Both the position numbers and the translations under genes were made by a program. A stretch of DNA of 64,000 nucleotides from Steroidobacteraceae bacterium (lineage in GTDB: Bacteria > Pseudomonadota > Gammaproteobacteria > Steroidobacterales > Steroidobacteraceae), in assembly GCA_041395505.1 (NCBI GenBank), contig JAWLAG010000001.1:124001-188000 (forward strand). Direction: 5' to 3'. Positions 1-8,928 of the stretch are shown in pieces (positions within the stretch are counted from its first letter, which is position 1; every line of letters starts with the position of its first letter). A model generated the notes under the pieces. The model did no database searches. It worked only from the letters and a program-made list of their open reading frames with translations, and was not told the origin of the DNA.

Positions 1-304
1 CGAACGAAATCTGAAACCCGCCTTGGCTGCCGTCGAACGGTTTGGCCATCTTCGCTGAGCAAGGCGAGAACAGCTGTGCCTCGAGTTCAGCGTCATGCTC
101 TCCGGTCACGGGCAGCGACACCACCCTTTGAAAATTGCGAATCGCCCTGGCGGTGCCCTTACCCATGACACCATCCGCTGCGCCCGCGTCATAGCCCAGC
201 GCATTGAGGCGCGCTTGCACGTCGGCGAGACGTTTGGTTGGCGCTTCGGCGGTCGCGATACTCGCGGAAAGCATGCCTATCAATAGCCAGCCACTCTTTT
301 TCAT
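1..304 (-). CDS. Secreted peptidoglycan-binding domain protein (C-terminus outside window)
   Basis: The gene reads leftward from an ATG at 304 and runs off the window edge with about 100 codons visible. The first 20 residues (MKKSGWLLIGMLSASIATAEA) form a clear Sec signal peptide with a short positive start and hydrophobic core. Residues of about 25-60 carry the pattern RLADVQARLNALGYDAGAAD followed by GVMGKGTARAIRNFQ, typical of a PG_binding_1 repeat (LxxLGYxxGxxDGxxGxxTxxAIxxFQ). The protein is therefore exported and probably contacts the cell wall. What lies beyond the binding domain cannot be seen. GGGGGACC about 8 bases upstream is a plausible ribosome binding site. Confidence 0.8.
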   Translation of the reverse strand, partial: MKKSGWLLIGMLSASIATAEAPTKRLADVQARLNALGYDAGAADGVMGKGTARAIRNFQRVVSLPVTGEHDAELEAQLFSPCSAKMAKPFDGSQGGFQISF

Positions 305-397
305 TGTGGTCCCCCTGGCAAATCTGCAGAAGATGTCGTGACGTGGAGCATACCACGCAGGCCAGCCCGTCACGCCAGACGGATCCTCTGCAGTAAA

Positions 398-1336
398 TCA
401 GTGCCGCTTGCGTGCGCCAAATCGGTTGAGCCACGTACGCGTCGCGGCGGCCTCGTCCAGCACCCATTGCTGGAAAGCCCGCAGCTGCGGCCAGGCCATT
501 TTCCGGCGCGGAGTTCGCATCTGGAATGCGAAGCGCGTCCACGCGCCGGTCGCACGTGCGAAGGGCAGGGCCAAACGCCGATTCCCGATCTGTTCGCGCA
601 GCAGGGCAATTCCGCAGAGCAGCACACCTGCATCGGAGTCCACCGCAGCGATCGCCGGCGTCAAGCGCTGGAAACGCATCCCGCGCGCGGGCTCCGTGCG
701 CTTGAGGCGCTGCGTCTCGAACCACGTGGGCCAACGCAGGGCCGCCGGATCATCGCGGTAGACGTCCACATGCAACAACGGAAACCCCTCAAGGCGGATG
801 CGACGCGGCATCTTTGCGATGCGACGCGCATTAGCAGGCGAAGTGACCGGCAATACGAAATCCCGAAACAGCACCGCGCTACCCTCCGCGCCAGTCTCTG
901 GGCCGAAGTAGATTTCGCAATCCGCGCGGTCGCTGCGATAGGGGACATCGCCCTCGCCATTGATGCAGAACGCGAGGTGGGGATGATCGCGTTTGAACCG
1001 CGCGAGCCTGGGTGTGAGCCAAAGCTCTGCGAGATCACGATCAGCTGCTACGTGAATCTGGTCCCTTCGCTGCAGATTCAGTTTTTGCGCCGCCAATTCG
1101 AGTTCCTGAAAGCCTCTCCGCAGCGGCTCGACGGCGCCCTCGAGCGCTGGTGTGATGTGCAATCCAGCGCGGCCCCGCAGGATGAGATCGATGCCGAGAT
1201 AATCCTCGAGCGCCTTGATCCGCTGCCCGACGGCCGCGGGCGTGATGGCAAGCGCTGCCGCTGCGCGCTGCAGGGACCCGAGTCGTACCGCCGTTTCCAG
1301 GGCCTGCAGCGAGCGCAGATGGGACAGGGCGGTCAT
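398..1336 (-). CDS. LysR-family transcriptional regulator
   Basis: This 312-residue protein has the LysR layout: an N-terminal winged helix-turn-helix at about residues 5-62 (LQALETAVRLGSLQRAAAAL, then AVGQRIKALEDYLG), and a C-terminal substrate-binding-like effector domain from about residue 90. The N-terminus resembles the GcvA/AmpR-type LysR proteins. The start ATG at 1336 opens directly onto the HTH. It is divergent from a DUF4242 gene at 1437, with about 100 bases of AT-rich DNA between them. LysR proteins commonly control a divergent neighbour, so the DUF4242 gene is a candidate target, but this is inference. The effector is unknown. Confidence 0.9.
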   Translation of the reverse strand: MTALSHLRSLQALETAVRLGSLQRAAAALAITPAAVGQRIKALEDYLGIDLILRGRAGLHITPALEGAVEPLRRGFQELELAAQKLNLQRRDQIHVAADRDLAELWLTPRLARFKRDHPHLAFCINGEGDVPYRSDRADCEIYFGPETGAEGSAVLFRDFVLPVTSPANARRIAKMPRRIRLEGFPLLHVDVYRDDPAALRWPTWFETQRLKRTEPARGMRFQRLTPAIAAVDSDAGVLLCGIALLREQIGNRRLALPFARATGAWTRFAFQMRTPRRKMAWPQLRAFQQWVLDEAAATRTWLNRFGARKRH

Positions 1337-1436
1337 TCCACCTATACTAAATATTTTCTTTAACCTCGAAAAGAAGTTTTAGCTTTCCTGTCCGGAACGG
1401 TTCGCCAACACTGTTGCCGAGCGAAAGGAGTCTGTG
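1337..1436. promoter_or_regulatory. Divergent promoter region between LysR and DUF4242 genes
   Basis: This 100-base gap is much more AT-rich than its surroundings and contains the palindrome AAATATTT (1349-1356) next to TATACT. It is the natural place for both promoters and a LysR site. No convincing -35/-10 pair could be fixed by eye. Confidence 0.4.
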
Positions 1437-1721
1437 ATGAATCAGTTGAAGCGGTATCTGGTCGAGCGGCAGATCACGGGCATCGGGGGCATGTCGATCG
1501 TGGAACTCTGCGGCGCCGCGCGCGCTTCGAACCATGCCATCGATCGCATGCATCCGGAAATCCAGTGGCAGCACAGCTATGTGGCGGCTGACCGAACGTT
1601 CTGCGTCTACCTTGCCACCAGCGAGGAAGCCATACGTAAGCACGCGGAACTCGCGGGCATCCCGGTCACCCGTATCACCGAGATCCCCCGTGTCATCGAC
1701 CCGCTAACCGCCAACAACTGA
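1437..1721 (+). CDS. DUF4242 family small protein
   Basis: A 94-residue cytoplasmic protein matching the DUF4242 pattern: an N-terminal KRYLVERQITG strand, a central IQWQHSYVAADRTFCVYLA segment and a C-terminal RITEIPRVIDP end. Members are ferredoxin-like alpha/beta folds; one actinobacterial member is described as nickel-binding, but no function can be transferred here. A GTG three codons before other candidates exists at 1434, but AAGGAG at 1425-1430 sits 6 bases before the ATG at 1437, so the ATG is preferred. It is divergent from the LysR gene. Confidence 0.8.
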   Translation: MNQLKRYLVERQITGIGGMSIVELCGAARASNHAIDRMHPEIQWQHSYVAADRTFCVYLATSEEAIRKHAELAGIPVTRITEIPRVIDPLTANN

Positions 1722-1799
1722 TACATCCCGCGCCGTCCTCTCGCTCCTTGCCTACGGGCATTCCATATCTGAATCCCCAAACCTGGAGTACACAACGAG

Positions 1800-2372
1800 A
1801 TGAACACAAGGACAGTCAAAACACTACGAGCGCCCCTGGCCGGCACCAGCCTCGTGCTGGCCTACGCCATGTTGCTGTCGAACCCGACCACCGTCGTCGC
1901 TGACGGCAGGCATCAGGACCAACCCGGCGTGCTGGTCGAGAAAGTTCGACAGGCGACGGCGGGATACCGCGACATCAACTATGCGACCCAGCAGGAGGGC
2001 TGGGTTCAGGCCACGCCTTGCGTCAGCGGCCCGGATCGCGGCGCGATGGGCGTGCATCTTGTGCAACCTGCAAGGCTGGGCGACGGCGCCGTCAATGCCA
2101 ACGAGCCGGAGGCTCTCATCTACGAGCCTCAACCCGATGGCCGCATGCGCCTCGTGGGTGTCGAATACATCGTATTCGCCGATGCCTGGGCCGCCGCGCA
2201 TCCCGATGGCTCGACGCCCTCGGTCGACGGGCACCTGATGCACCTTATCGGCGCGCCCAACCGATATGGGTTACCTGCATTCTACGAGTTGCACGTCTGG
2301 GCCTGGCGCGGCAATCCGCTCGGGAGCTTCGCCAACTACAACACGCGAGTGACTTGCGACCATCAAGGCTGA
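1800..2372 (+). CDS. Secreted protein of unknown function
   Basis: A 190-residue protein with an N-terminal export signal: TRTVKTLR followed by a hydrophobic stretch (LAGTSLVLAYAMLLSNP) and probable cleavage near residue 35. The mature part contains GAMGVHLVQPARLGDGAVNA, an acidic EPEALIYEP segment and a C-terminal YELHVWAWRGNPLGSFANYN segment rich in aromatic residues. There are two cysteines in the mature part (near TPCVSG and VTCDH), which could form a disulphide. I recall similar small exported proteins in proteobacteria but cannot name the family. It lies 78 bases after the DUF4242 gene and may be co-transcribed with it. Confidence 0.7.
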   Translation: MNTRTVKTLRAPLAGTSLVLAYAMLLSNPTTVVADGRHQDQPGVLVEKVRQATAGYRDINYATQQEGWVQATPCVSGPDRGAMGVHLVQPARLGDGAVNANEPEALIYEPQPDGRMRLVGVEYIVFADAWAAAHPDGSTPSVDGHLMHLIGAPNRYGLPAFYELHVWAWRGNPLGSFANYNTRVTCDHQG

Positions 2373-2405
2373 GCGCCCGACACATCAGTACGATCCGCGC
2401 GATTG

Positions 2406-2442
2406 CCGGCGCCCGTCCGTAACGGTAACGGCCGGGCGCCGG
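2406..2442. terminator. Strong hairpin between convergent genes
   Basis: CCGGCGCCCG (2406-2415) pairs perfectly with CGGGCGCCGG (2433-2442). After one T/C mismatch, CCGT (2417-2420) pairs with ACGG (2428-2431). It lies between the convergent ends of the secreted-protein gene and the M20 hydrolase gene. There is no T-run on either side, so it is a likely bidirectional barrier rather than a textbook intrinsic terminator. Confidence 0.5.
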
Positions 2443-2453
2443 TCCATGAACCC

Positions 2454-3695
2454 TCAAGTACACCCCGCCCGCCGCAACATCGCATGCAACAGCGTATTGG
2501 CACCCGCCGCGAGGTGTTCCGGCAGGGCACTCTCCGCCTCGTTGTGGCTCAAGCCCCCTTTGCAGGGCACGAAGATCATCGCGGTCGGCGCCACGCGCGC
2601 GACATTCATGGCGTCGTGACCGGCGCCGCTCAGCATATCCATGTGCGAATAGCCGCAGCGGTCCGCTGCATGGCGCACGCAGGCGATGATGTCCGGCGCG
2701 AAATCGACCGGCGCCTTGTCGATCGTGCGCTCGAATTGCACCGAAAGACCGCCTTGCGCCGCGACGTCACGCATCGCTCGTTGCATTTGCTGGTCCAGGT
2801 CGTCGAGCGTCGCCGCGTCGGGATGTCGCAGATCGCAGTTGAACACGACCCGCCCCGGTATCGTCGCGCCCGAGTTCGGTTCAACCTGCAGTTTACCGAC
2901 AGTCAGGCGCGCAAACTGGTCGCGCGCGCGCGCGATGCGATTGAGCGCGACGATCATTTCCGAAGCGGCAACCAGCGCGTCTTTGCGCAGATGCATGGGC
3001 GTCGTGCCCGCGTGTCCGTCCATGCCTTCGACCGTGACCGTGCTCCAGCGTATGCCCTGCACGCGCGTCACGACACCGATCACGCGCTGCTCGGCTTCGA
3101 GTATCGGTCCCTGCTCGATATGCGCCTCCACGAAGCAATCGAATCGGCGCTCACCGGGTGCCTCATCGCCGAGGAATCCATGGCGGCGCAGGTCTTCGCC
3201 GACCGTCGTGCCATCGGTCGTACGCGCGGCATGTATGGTCGCGACCGGCACCGATCCGGCGAACGCCGATGATCCGCCGAGCGGCGGTCCGAAGCGCACG
3301 CCTTCTTCATTGGTCCAAACGACGACATCGATGGGCGCACGCGTTTCGACACCGGCATCGTTGAGTGCGCGCACCACTTCGAGTCCGGCGAGCACGCCAT
3401 AGATGCCGTCGAATTTGCCGGCATGCGGTTGTGTATCGAGATGGCTGCCGGTTGCGACCGCCGCGCGGGTTGCGTCGCGACCACGCCGGCGTGCAAAAAC
3501 ATTGCCGACCTGATCAAAACTGACATCGCAGCCTGCATCGCGGCACCAGCGTATGAACAATTCGCGGCCGGCCTTGTCCTCCGCGCTGAGTGCAGTGCGA
3601 CAACAGCCGCCGTTCGGCAGTGCGCCGATGCGCGCCATGTCCATATGCGTCTGCCAAAGCCGCGTTTCGTTGACCCTGACGTCTGTTGTCTTCAT
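2454..3695 (-). CDS. hyuC: M20-family N-carbamoyl-L-amino acid amidohydrolase / allantoate amidohydrolase type
   Basis: A 413-residue zinc hydrolase of the M20 family that cleaves N-carbamoyl groups from carbamoyl amino acids or ureido acids. Expected metal ligands are visible: His85 in GSHLDT, Asp96 in KFDGIYG, Glu130/Glu131 in WTNEEGVRF, His192 in AHIEQGP, and a C-terminal His in GLSHNEAE. The dimerisation (lid) segment with VEGMDGHAGTTPM is present. The start ATG at 3695 overlaps the stop of the tetR gene as ATGA, showing translational coupling; an upstream in-frame extension would overlap tetR and lacks family similarity. In this locus, with HyuA and HyuB, it would complete hydantoin breakdown by hydrolysing the N-carbamoyl amino acid. 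Allantoate amidohydrolase is the main alternative, but no ring-opening allantoinase is visible. Confidence 0.88.
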   Translation of the reverse strand: MKTTDVRVNETRLWQTHMDMARIGALPNGGCCRTALSAEDKAGRELFIRWCRDAGCDVSFDQVGNVFARRRGRDATRAAVATGSHLDTQPHAGKFDGIYGVLAGLEVVRALNDAGVETRAPIDVVVWTNEEGVRFGPPLGGSSAFAGSVPVATIHAARTTDGTTVGEDLRRHGFLGDEAPGERRFDCFVEAHIEQGPILEAEQRVIGVVTRVQGIRWSTVTVEGMDGHAGTTPMHLRKDALVAASEMIVALNRIARARDQFARLTVGKLQVEPNSGATIPGRVVFNCDLRHPDAATLDDLDQQMQRAMRDVAAQGGLSVQFERTIDKAPVDFAPDIIACVRHAADRCGYSHMDMLSGAGHDAMNVARVAPTAMIFVPCKGGLSHNEAESALPEHLAAGANTLLHAMLRRAGCT

Positions 3696-4417
3696 GTCTT
3701 TCGGCGCCGTTGCGGCGGCGCAATCAGCCGCTGTCCGGAAGCACGCAGCTGCGCGCGAGGCGGGTCCTCGAGAAAAATCGCACGGTACCACATCACGGCA
3801 AGTGCATCGGCGAGTTCATCGGGCCGGCCAGCGAGTTGCACGAGATCGGCCGTATGGCGAATCAGCGCCTGGTAGATGACGCCTTCGGTCATCGCGCCCA
3901 GCATGAATGCCGCGCGTCGGGCCCGCGCGCGGTCATAGCCGGCATCGCGCGTGAGGAAGCGCGCAACCTCGAGGTTCCAGCGATGGGCATTGCGCTTCCA
4001 GATCTCATCGAACTCCTCGTAATCGCCGGCCAGTCCGAACAGGCAGGCGAGCATGCCGGGGTTGGCTGCGAACTTGGTGGTGACGTTGCGCAGGGTCGCG
4101 ACGATCCAGGCATAAGGGTGCGCGGCTTTGACCGGCTGCGCCGCTGACGCATGCAGTTCCGCGAAGAAGTCCTCCGCGAGCTCGCCGACGATTTCCCTGA
4201 GGTCATGGAAGTAGCGATAGAACAAACCGGTCGCAACGCCGGCACGCGCCGCCACATCCTGTACACGCAACGACGGGTAACCCTGTTCGTTCAGGACTTC
4301 GCGGGCGGCTTTCTTCAGGAACTCCCGGCTGCGCAGCCCGCGCGCCTTGAGCAATTCGCGCGGTCGTACCGAGAGGCGCTTCTCGGTACGACCCGCGCCG
4401 GACTTGCGAGCGGGCAT
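3692..4417 (-). CDS. TetR-family transcriptional regulator
   Basis: A 241-residue TetR protein. Helix-turn-helix residues about 32-78 are diagnostic (FLKKAAREVLNEQGYPSLRV, VAARAGVATGLFYRYF). The remaining C-terminal helices form the ligand-binding domain. The first 28 residues are unusually basic. The gene sits 10 bases after the TonB receptor and overlaps hyuC by the ATGA motif, so it belongs to the hyuA-receptor-tetR-hyuC operon and probably autoregulates it. The inverted repeat GGCGTCA-N15-TGACGCC at 8891-8919, in the hyuA/hyuB divergent region, is a candidate operator. The ligand is likely the cyclic substrate or a product; this is inferred from context. Confidence 0.9.
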   Translation of the reverse strand: MPARKSGAGRTEKRLSVRPRELLKARGLRSREFLKKAAREVLNEQGYPSLRVQDVAARAGVATGLFYRYFHDLREIVGELAEDFFAELHASAAQPVKAAHPYAWIVATLRNVTTKFAANPGMLACLFGLAGDYEEFDEIWKRNAHRWNLEVARFLTRDAGYDRARARRAAFMLGAMTEGVIYQALIRHTADLVQLAGRPDELADALAVMWYRAIFLEDPPRAQLRASGQRLIAPPQRRRKT

Positions 4418-4427
4418 CGAAGGCAGA

Positions 4428-6704
4428 TCAGAACTTGTATTCGAACTCGACGCCCCAGGTGCGCGGTTGCCCGACCACGATTTCCGAGAACCCGAGCGCG
4501 AGCGCCAGATCCTGCGCCGCAGAGCGATACTCCTCGCCGGTCAGGTTGCGCACCCAGGCGGCTACCTGCCACGGACCTTCCGGTCGCAGCAACGTGACCC
4601 GCGCATTCGCCAGGAAATAGCCATCCTCCTCGAGATACTTGCGATTGTTGGGCTCGAGGAAATGGCGACCGACATGGTTGAAATCGGTCTGCAGCGCGAG
4701 TGCCAGCTGATCGCCCACCGGGAACTGGTAACGCAGCCGGCCGTTGAAGGTGAGCTTCGGCGCGTTTGGAATCTCATTGCCCTGAATGGTGGCATCGGGA
4801 CTGCCGTCGAGCTGCGCCAGTACGACATTGGTCTTGACGATCTCGCTGTCGAGCACGCTGACACCGGCGCCGATGGTGAGCCCACTCACCGGTGCCCAGT
4901 CGAGCGTTGCATCGAGACCCTTGATCTCCACATCGCCGGCATTCTGCAGTCGCGCGCTTGCCTCCGTGGCACGCACGAAGGTCGCCTGGAAGCCCTTGTA
5001 GTCGTAGAAGAAAGCGCTGGTGTTGAAGCGCAGCCGCGCATCGCTCGACGACAGCTTCGCCCCGATCTCGTAGGCGCGCAGCGTTTCGGCATCATACGGC
5101 TCGAGTGCTTCCTGCGAGAAAATCACCGCCGAGGAATAGCCACCGCTACGAAACGCTTCGCTGATGCTGGCATAGAGCATGGCGTCGTCGTTGGCGTGAT
5201 ACTTCAACACCGCCTGGAAATCCGTTTTGCTCTTCGAGACGCTGGTCGGGAAATCGAGTGGGCCGCCCGCACCCGGATCGCCTGCCGGCAGCGGCAGCTG
5301 CGATAGCCGCGGCGCACCGCTCGCATAGGCCTCTGCGAGGTTCGCGAAGGTGCCGACGAAGGTGGCGCCCGTCCAGTCGCGCTTCTCATCGGTGAAGCGC
5401 AGGCCGCCAGTGAATTCGAATTTCTCAGCGAACGGGATGGTCAATTGCCCGAACACGGCCCAGCTTCGGGTACTCTGCGTCGCACCGTTGCTGGTCGGAA
5501 TCGCGAGCGCCGACAGATCGATGGTCTGGAACCAGTCGACATCGGTCTTGCCGTAGTTCACGCCGACGATCCACGGCAGCTTGTAGCTATCCTCTGACGC
5601 GAGGCGCACTTCCTGGGAATAGCTCTTGACGTCATTGAACGTGAAGTTGTCGGCCGAAACGCTTGGCGAAGCGTCGATGTCCTGCGACTGACGCTTGGAA
5701 AAATCAGCATAGCCGCTGATCGAAGTCAGCTTCGCGCTGCCGATGTTCCAGTTGATGGTGAGCGTCGCATCATTCGACTCGAGCTTCAGCATCGGATCGA
5801 CGTCCGCCGCGCCGTCATAGAAATTGCCATCGGTATCCGAGTAGCCGAGAAAATCGAAGCACTGGGTCGGATCGACCGTGCCGGCGATGACCGGTGCGCA
5901 CACCGCGCCCGTGGCTGTGCGCGTACCCACCTGCTGCAGCAACGGTTGCTCCGATTCGGAGTCGCCGTAGTTGTACACGAAACGTACGTCCACTGCCTCG
6001 CTCGGGTTGTAGCGCAGCTGCGCGCGCAGGGTTTTCGAGTCGACCTTGCCGAGTTCATTTCCGGTGAAACGGTTGAACGAGTAGCCCGAGCTGCTCGACG
6101 AATTGACGACATTGGCCGAGAGGCGGCCGGACAGCGTATCCGTCAGTGGTCCGCTGATGGCGCCGGTGAAGGTCGCGGTCTCGTAGCTGCCGTAGCCGAT
6201 GCGCGCAAAGCCTTCCGGCTCCCGGGTCGGCGCGGCCGTGATGAAGTTGACGGCGCCGCCGGTGCTGTTGCGACCGTAGAGCGTGCCCTGCGGGCCGCGC
6301 AGCACTTCGACACGTGCGATGTCGTAGATAGCGAAATTCAGCATGTCGGGCGTTGGCTGGAAAACCTCATCGACATAGACGCCAACCGAGGGGTCGACCG
6401 TGCCCGTGAAGTCGTTGATACCAACGCCGCGCATGTAGAAGCCGACGGTGGCGAGACCGTTCGGACCGTACTTGGTCAGCAGGCCCGGTGTCTGGCCCGC
6501 GAGATCGCGGGGTTCGTCGATCTTGAGCTCCTGCAGGTCCGAGGCGGAGAAGACCGTGGTCGAACTCGCGACATCCTGCACGCTCTCGGCGCGCCGCGTT
6601 GCCGTAACGACGACCTCCTGCAAGCCGCTGCTCTCGTCCGCCCCGTAGCTGACCGGTGCGGCCAGTGCGAGGACCAGCAAACCACAAAGGAATTTCGATG
6701 TCAT
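4428..6704 (-). CDS. TonB-dependent outer-membrane receptor of the hydantoin locus
   Basis: A 758-residue receptor with a Sec signal (MTSKFLCGLLVLALAAPVSYGA), an N-terminal TonB-box-like segment (LQEVVVTATRR), a plug domain with VEVLRGPQGTLYGRNSTGGA and a long beta-barrel ending in an aromatic residue (VEFEYKF). It imports a substrate across the outer membrane using TonB/ExbBD energy. ATG 6704 is chosen because GGGGAG lies 5-6 bases before it and the signal peptide starts there. It lies 33 bases downstream of hyuA and 10 bases upstream of tetR. Its position implies that it brings in the substrate of HyuAB; the substrate itself is not identifiable. Receptors of this type resemble the siderophore-like/general receptors common in sphingomonads and Steroidobacteraceae. 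Confidence 0.93.
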   Translation of the reverse strand: MTSKFLCGLLVLALAAPVSYGADESSGLQEVVVTATRRAESVQDVASSTTVFSASDLQELKIDEPRDLAGQTPGLLTKYGPNGLATVGFYMRGVGINDFTGTVDPSVGVYVDEVFQPTPDMLNFAIYDIARVEVLRGPQGTLYGRNSTGGAVNFITAAPTREPEGFARIGYGSYETATFTGAISGPLTDTLSGRLSANVVNSSSSSGYSFNRFTGNELGKVDSKTLRAQLRYNPSEAVDVRFVYNYGDSESEQPLLQQVGTRTATGAVCAPVIAGTVDPTQCFDFLGYSDTDGNFYDGAADVDPMLKLESNDATLTINWNIGSAKLTSISGYADFSKRQSQDIDASPSVSADNFTFNDVKSYSQEVRLASEDSYKLPWIVGVNYGKTDVDWFQTIDLSALAIPTSNGATQSTRSWAVFGQLTIPFAEKFEFTGGLRFTDEKRDWTGATFVGTFANLAEAYASGAPRLSQLPLPAGDPGAGGPLDFPTSVSKSKTDFQAVLKYHANDDAMLYASISEAFRSGGYSSAVIFSQEALEPYDAETLRAYEIGAKLSSSDARLRFNTSAFFYDYKGFQATFVRATEASARLQNAGDVEIKGLDATLDWAPVSGLTIGAGVSVLDSEIVKTNVVLAQLDGSPDATIQGNEIPNAPKLTFNGRLRYQFPVGDQLALALQTDFNHVGRHFLEPNNRKYLEEDGYFLANARVTLLRPEGPWQVAAWVRNLTGEEYRSAAQDLALALGFSEIVVGQPRTWGVEFEYKF

Positions 6705-6737
6705 GACTACTCCCCGTTTGGCCAAGCCAACCTGCGA

Positions 6738-8825
6738 TTAATGAGCGCGGCCCGCGCGCGGTAGCGAAATGATGATTGCGCCGCTGTCGTGCACCTGGGC
6801 CACGCAGCGCGGCGGTACGACAGTGGTGGAATCGGTCTGCAAGACAATGGCCGGTCCGTCGAAACGGCATCCGGCCGGCAGTTTGTTGCGATCATAGAAA
6901 GTGGTGTCGAATTCGCCGAGCACGCCGCCGTCGCGGAAGACCACGGCGGCGCTTCGCAACCGGGCTTCGGCGAGCGAGCCGGCCGCGGGCTTCGCCGGCG
7001 CGCCGATCTTCGGCACGCTCGCGATCGCGCTCAGGCGCAGGTTCACCAGCTCGATGGGCGATTGCTCGAAGTGGTGACCATACTCCTGCGTATGCAACCT
7101 GTGGAAATCCGCAAGCGCGGCCGCCATCGACGCATCGTCGATCTGTCCGGCCGGCAGCGACAGTCGAAGTTCGTAGCCCTGGCCCACATAGCGTGCATCG
7201 GCGGAGCGCTCGTAGTTCGCCTCACCCGGATCGATACCCTCGGAGGCGAGCTGGGCACGCAGACTGGCTTCCATGGAATCGAGGTCGGATGTGAGCTGCG
7301 CGGCGTCAATATGGGTCGACACGGCGAACGAAGTGCGCACCATGTCGTATTTGAGATCGGTGGTCAGCAGGCCAATGGCGGAGGTGATGCCGGGGTGGGG
7401 CGGCACGATCACTTCGGGAATGCCGAGCATCTGCGCCACTTCGGCGCCGTGCAGGGGCCCCGCGCCGCCGGCGGCGACGAGCGCGTACTCGCGCGGGTCG
7501 ATGCCCTTCTGCACGGTGCGTGCGCGGATCGCATTGGCCATGTTGGCATTGAGGATGGTGACGATGCCTTCCGCCGCCTCGCGCAGCGGCAGGCCGACGC
7601 GTTCTGCGAGCGCCTGCACGGCAGTGCGCGCCGCGCCGGCATCGAGCGCCATGTCGCCACCGAGGAAACTCTTCACATCGAGCCGGCCGAGCACGATGTT
7701 GGCGTCGGTCACGGTCGCATCCGTGCCGCCCTGACCATAGGCCGCCGGACCGGGGACCGCGCCCGCGCTTTGCGGACCGACGCGGAAAGCGCCACCGGCA
7801 TCGAGGTAGGCAATGGAGCCGCCGCCCGCGCCGATGGTATGCAGGTCGATCATCGGCACCAGGATCGGGTAGTCGGCGACATAGGTGTCGCGCGCCGATG
7901 CTTCGCCGAAACGACCGTCAGTCACCACACCGATATCGGCGCTCGTGCCGCCAATGTCGAGCGTGATGACATTGCGCCGGCCTGCCAGCTCGCCCACCCA
8001 GGCGCCGCCCAGCACGCCCGCCGCGAGCCCCGACATCAGGGTATAGACGGGCAGCTCCACGATGGCTCGCGAGGGTGCAACACCCCCGTTCGAGCGCATG
8101 ATATGCACCTCACCCTTGAACCCCTCGCCGGCAAGTCCCTTGGCCAGACGGCCCACGTAGTCACGTACCAGCGGACCGATGAAGGCATTCATGGCCGTCG
8201 TGGTAAAGCGCTCGAATTCGCGAAACTGCGGCGAGACTTCGTGCGAGCAGGTTACGAAAAGATCCGGGCACTCATCCTGGACGATGGCCTTGGCGCGCTT
8301 CTCGTGCGATGGATTCACGAACGAAAACAGGAAACAGATGGCCACTGCCTTGACGCCCGCGTCGCGCAGTTCGCGGGCGGCCTGCCGGACCTGTTCCTCG
8401 GCCAGCGGCACGACAACCTCGCCGTTTGGCACGCTGATTCGCTCGTCGACCACCTTGCGATAGCGGCGCTGCACGAGCGGCCGATCCTGCCAGGGAATGC
8501 TCTGCTGGATGGAGTAGTGATGTGGCCGCTGATGCCGGCCGATGTGCACGATGTCGCGAAAACCCCTGGTGGTGATCATGCCGGCGCGGCTGCCGCGATG
8601 CGTCAGCGCCGCATTGGTGGCGACCGTGGTGCCGTGGTAGATGTGCTGCACGGCGCCCACGGCGACGTCGGCCGAGCCGCAGATCTCCTTGACTCCGCGC
8701 ATCACGGCACGGGATGGGTCATCCGGCGTGCTCGGCAGCTTGTGGGTGAGCGTGCGGTTGCGCTCCGTGTCCGTGAAGACCACGTCCGTGAAAGTGCCAC
8801 CGACATCGACGCCTATCAACAACAT
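6738..8825 (-). CDS. hyuA: Hydantoinase/oxoprolinase family subunit A
   Basis: A 695-residue protein of the HyuA / N-methylhydantoinase A / acetone carboxylase-beta-like family. The actin-like ATPase motifs are clear: GVDVGGTFTDVV at residues 5-16 and LDIGGTSADIGVV near residue 290. The C-terminal part contains the family segment ending in RFDGPAIVLQTDSTTVVPP. It forms a complex with HyuB that hydrolyses cyclic amides such as hydantoins, N-methylhydantoin, 5-oxoproline or lactams, often with ATP. It heads a leftward operon (hyuA, TonB receptor, tetR, hyuC). hyuB is divergent rather than downstream, which is uncommon. The substrate cannot be fixed from sequence. Confidence 0.92.
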   Translation of the reverse strand: MLLIGVDVGGTFTDVVFTDTERNRTLTHKLPSTPDDPSRAVMRGVKEICGSADVAVGAVQHIYHGTTVATNAALTHRGSRAGMITTRGFRDIVHIGRHQRPHHYSIQQSIPWQDRPLVQRRYRKVVDERISVPNGEVVVPLAEEQVRQAARELRDAGVKAVAICFLFSFVNPSHEKRAKAIVQDECPDLFVTCSHEVSPQFREFERFTTTAMNAFIGPLVRDYVGRLAKGLAGEGFKGEVHIMRSNGGVAPSRAIVELPVYTLMSGLAAGVLGGAWVGELAGRRNVITLDIGGTSADIGVVTDGRFGEASARDTYVADYPILVPMIDLHTIGAGGGSIAYLDAGGAFRVGPQSAGAVPGPAAYGQGGTDATVTDANIVLGRLDVKSFLGGDMALDAGAARTAVQALAERVGLPLREAAEGIVTILNANMANAIRARTVQKGIDPREYALVAAGGAGPLHGAEVAQMLGIPEVIVPPHPGITSAIGLLTTDLKYDMVRTSFAVSTHIDAAQLTSDLDSMEASLRAQLASEGIDPGEANYERSADARYVGQGYELRLSLPAGQIDDASMAAALADFHRLHTQEYGHHFEQSPIELVNLRLSAIASVPKIGAPAKPAAGSLAEARLRSAAVVFRDGGVLGEFDTTFYDRNKLPAGCRFDGPAIVLQTDSTTVVPPRCVAQVHDSGAIIISLPRAGRAH

Positions 8826-8890
8826 GCCCTGACCTCAGCCCGTCCGATTCGAGCGAAAGGGTTGACTTTGCTTGTAGCATAACTGAATCT

Positions 8891-8919
8891 GGCGTCAACT
8901 TCATTTTCTTCCTGACGCC
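8891..8919. promoter_or_regulatory. Inverted repeat in hyuA/hyuB divergent region, candidate TetR operator
   Basis: GGCGTCA (8891-8897) and TGACGCC (8913-8919) form a perfect 7-base inverted repeat with a 15-base spacer. The overlapping pair GTTGAC (8861-8866) / GTCAAC (8894-8899) also occurs. The site lies in the 103-base gap between hyuA and hyuB and ends 10 bases before the hyuB start, where a repressor would block both genes. Assignment to the TetR protein of the locus is inference. Confidence 0.4.
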
Positions 8920-8928
8920 GGACGCACC

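Noticed and set aside
6789..8882. A 697-codon open frame on the plus strand opposite hyuA
   Set aside because: It is a GC-rich antisense shadow: its translation is Arg/His/Gly-rich without known motifs, while the opposite strand encodes a clear HyuA.
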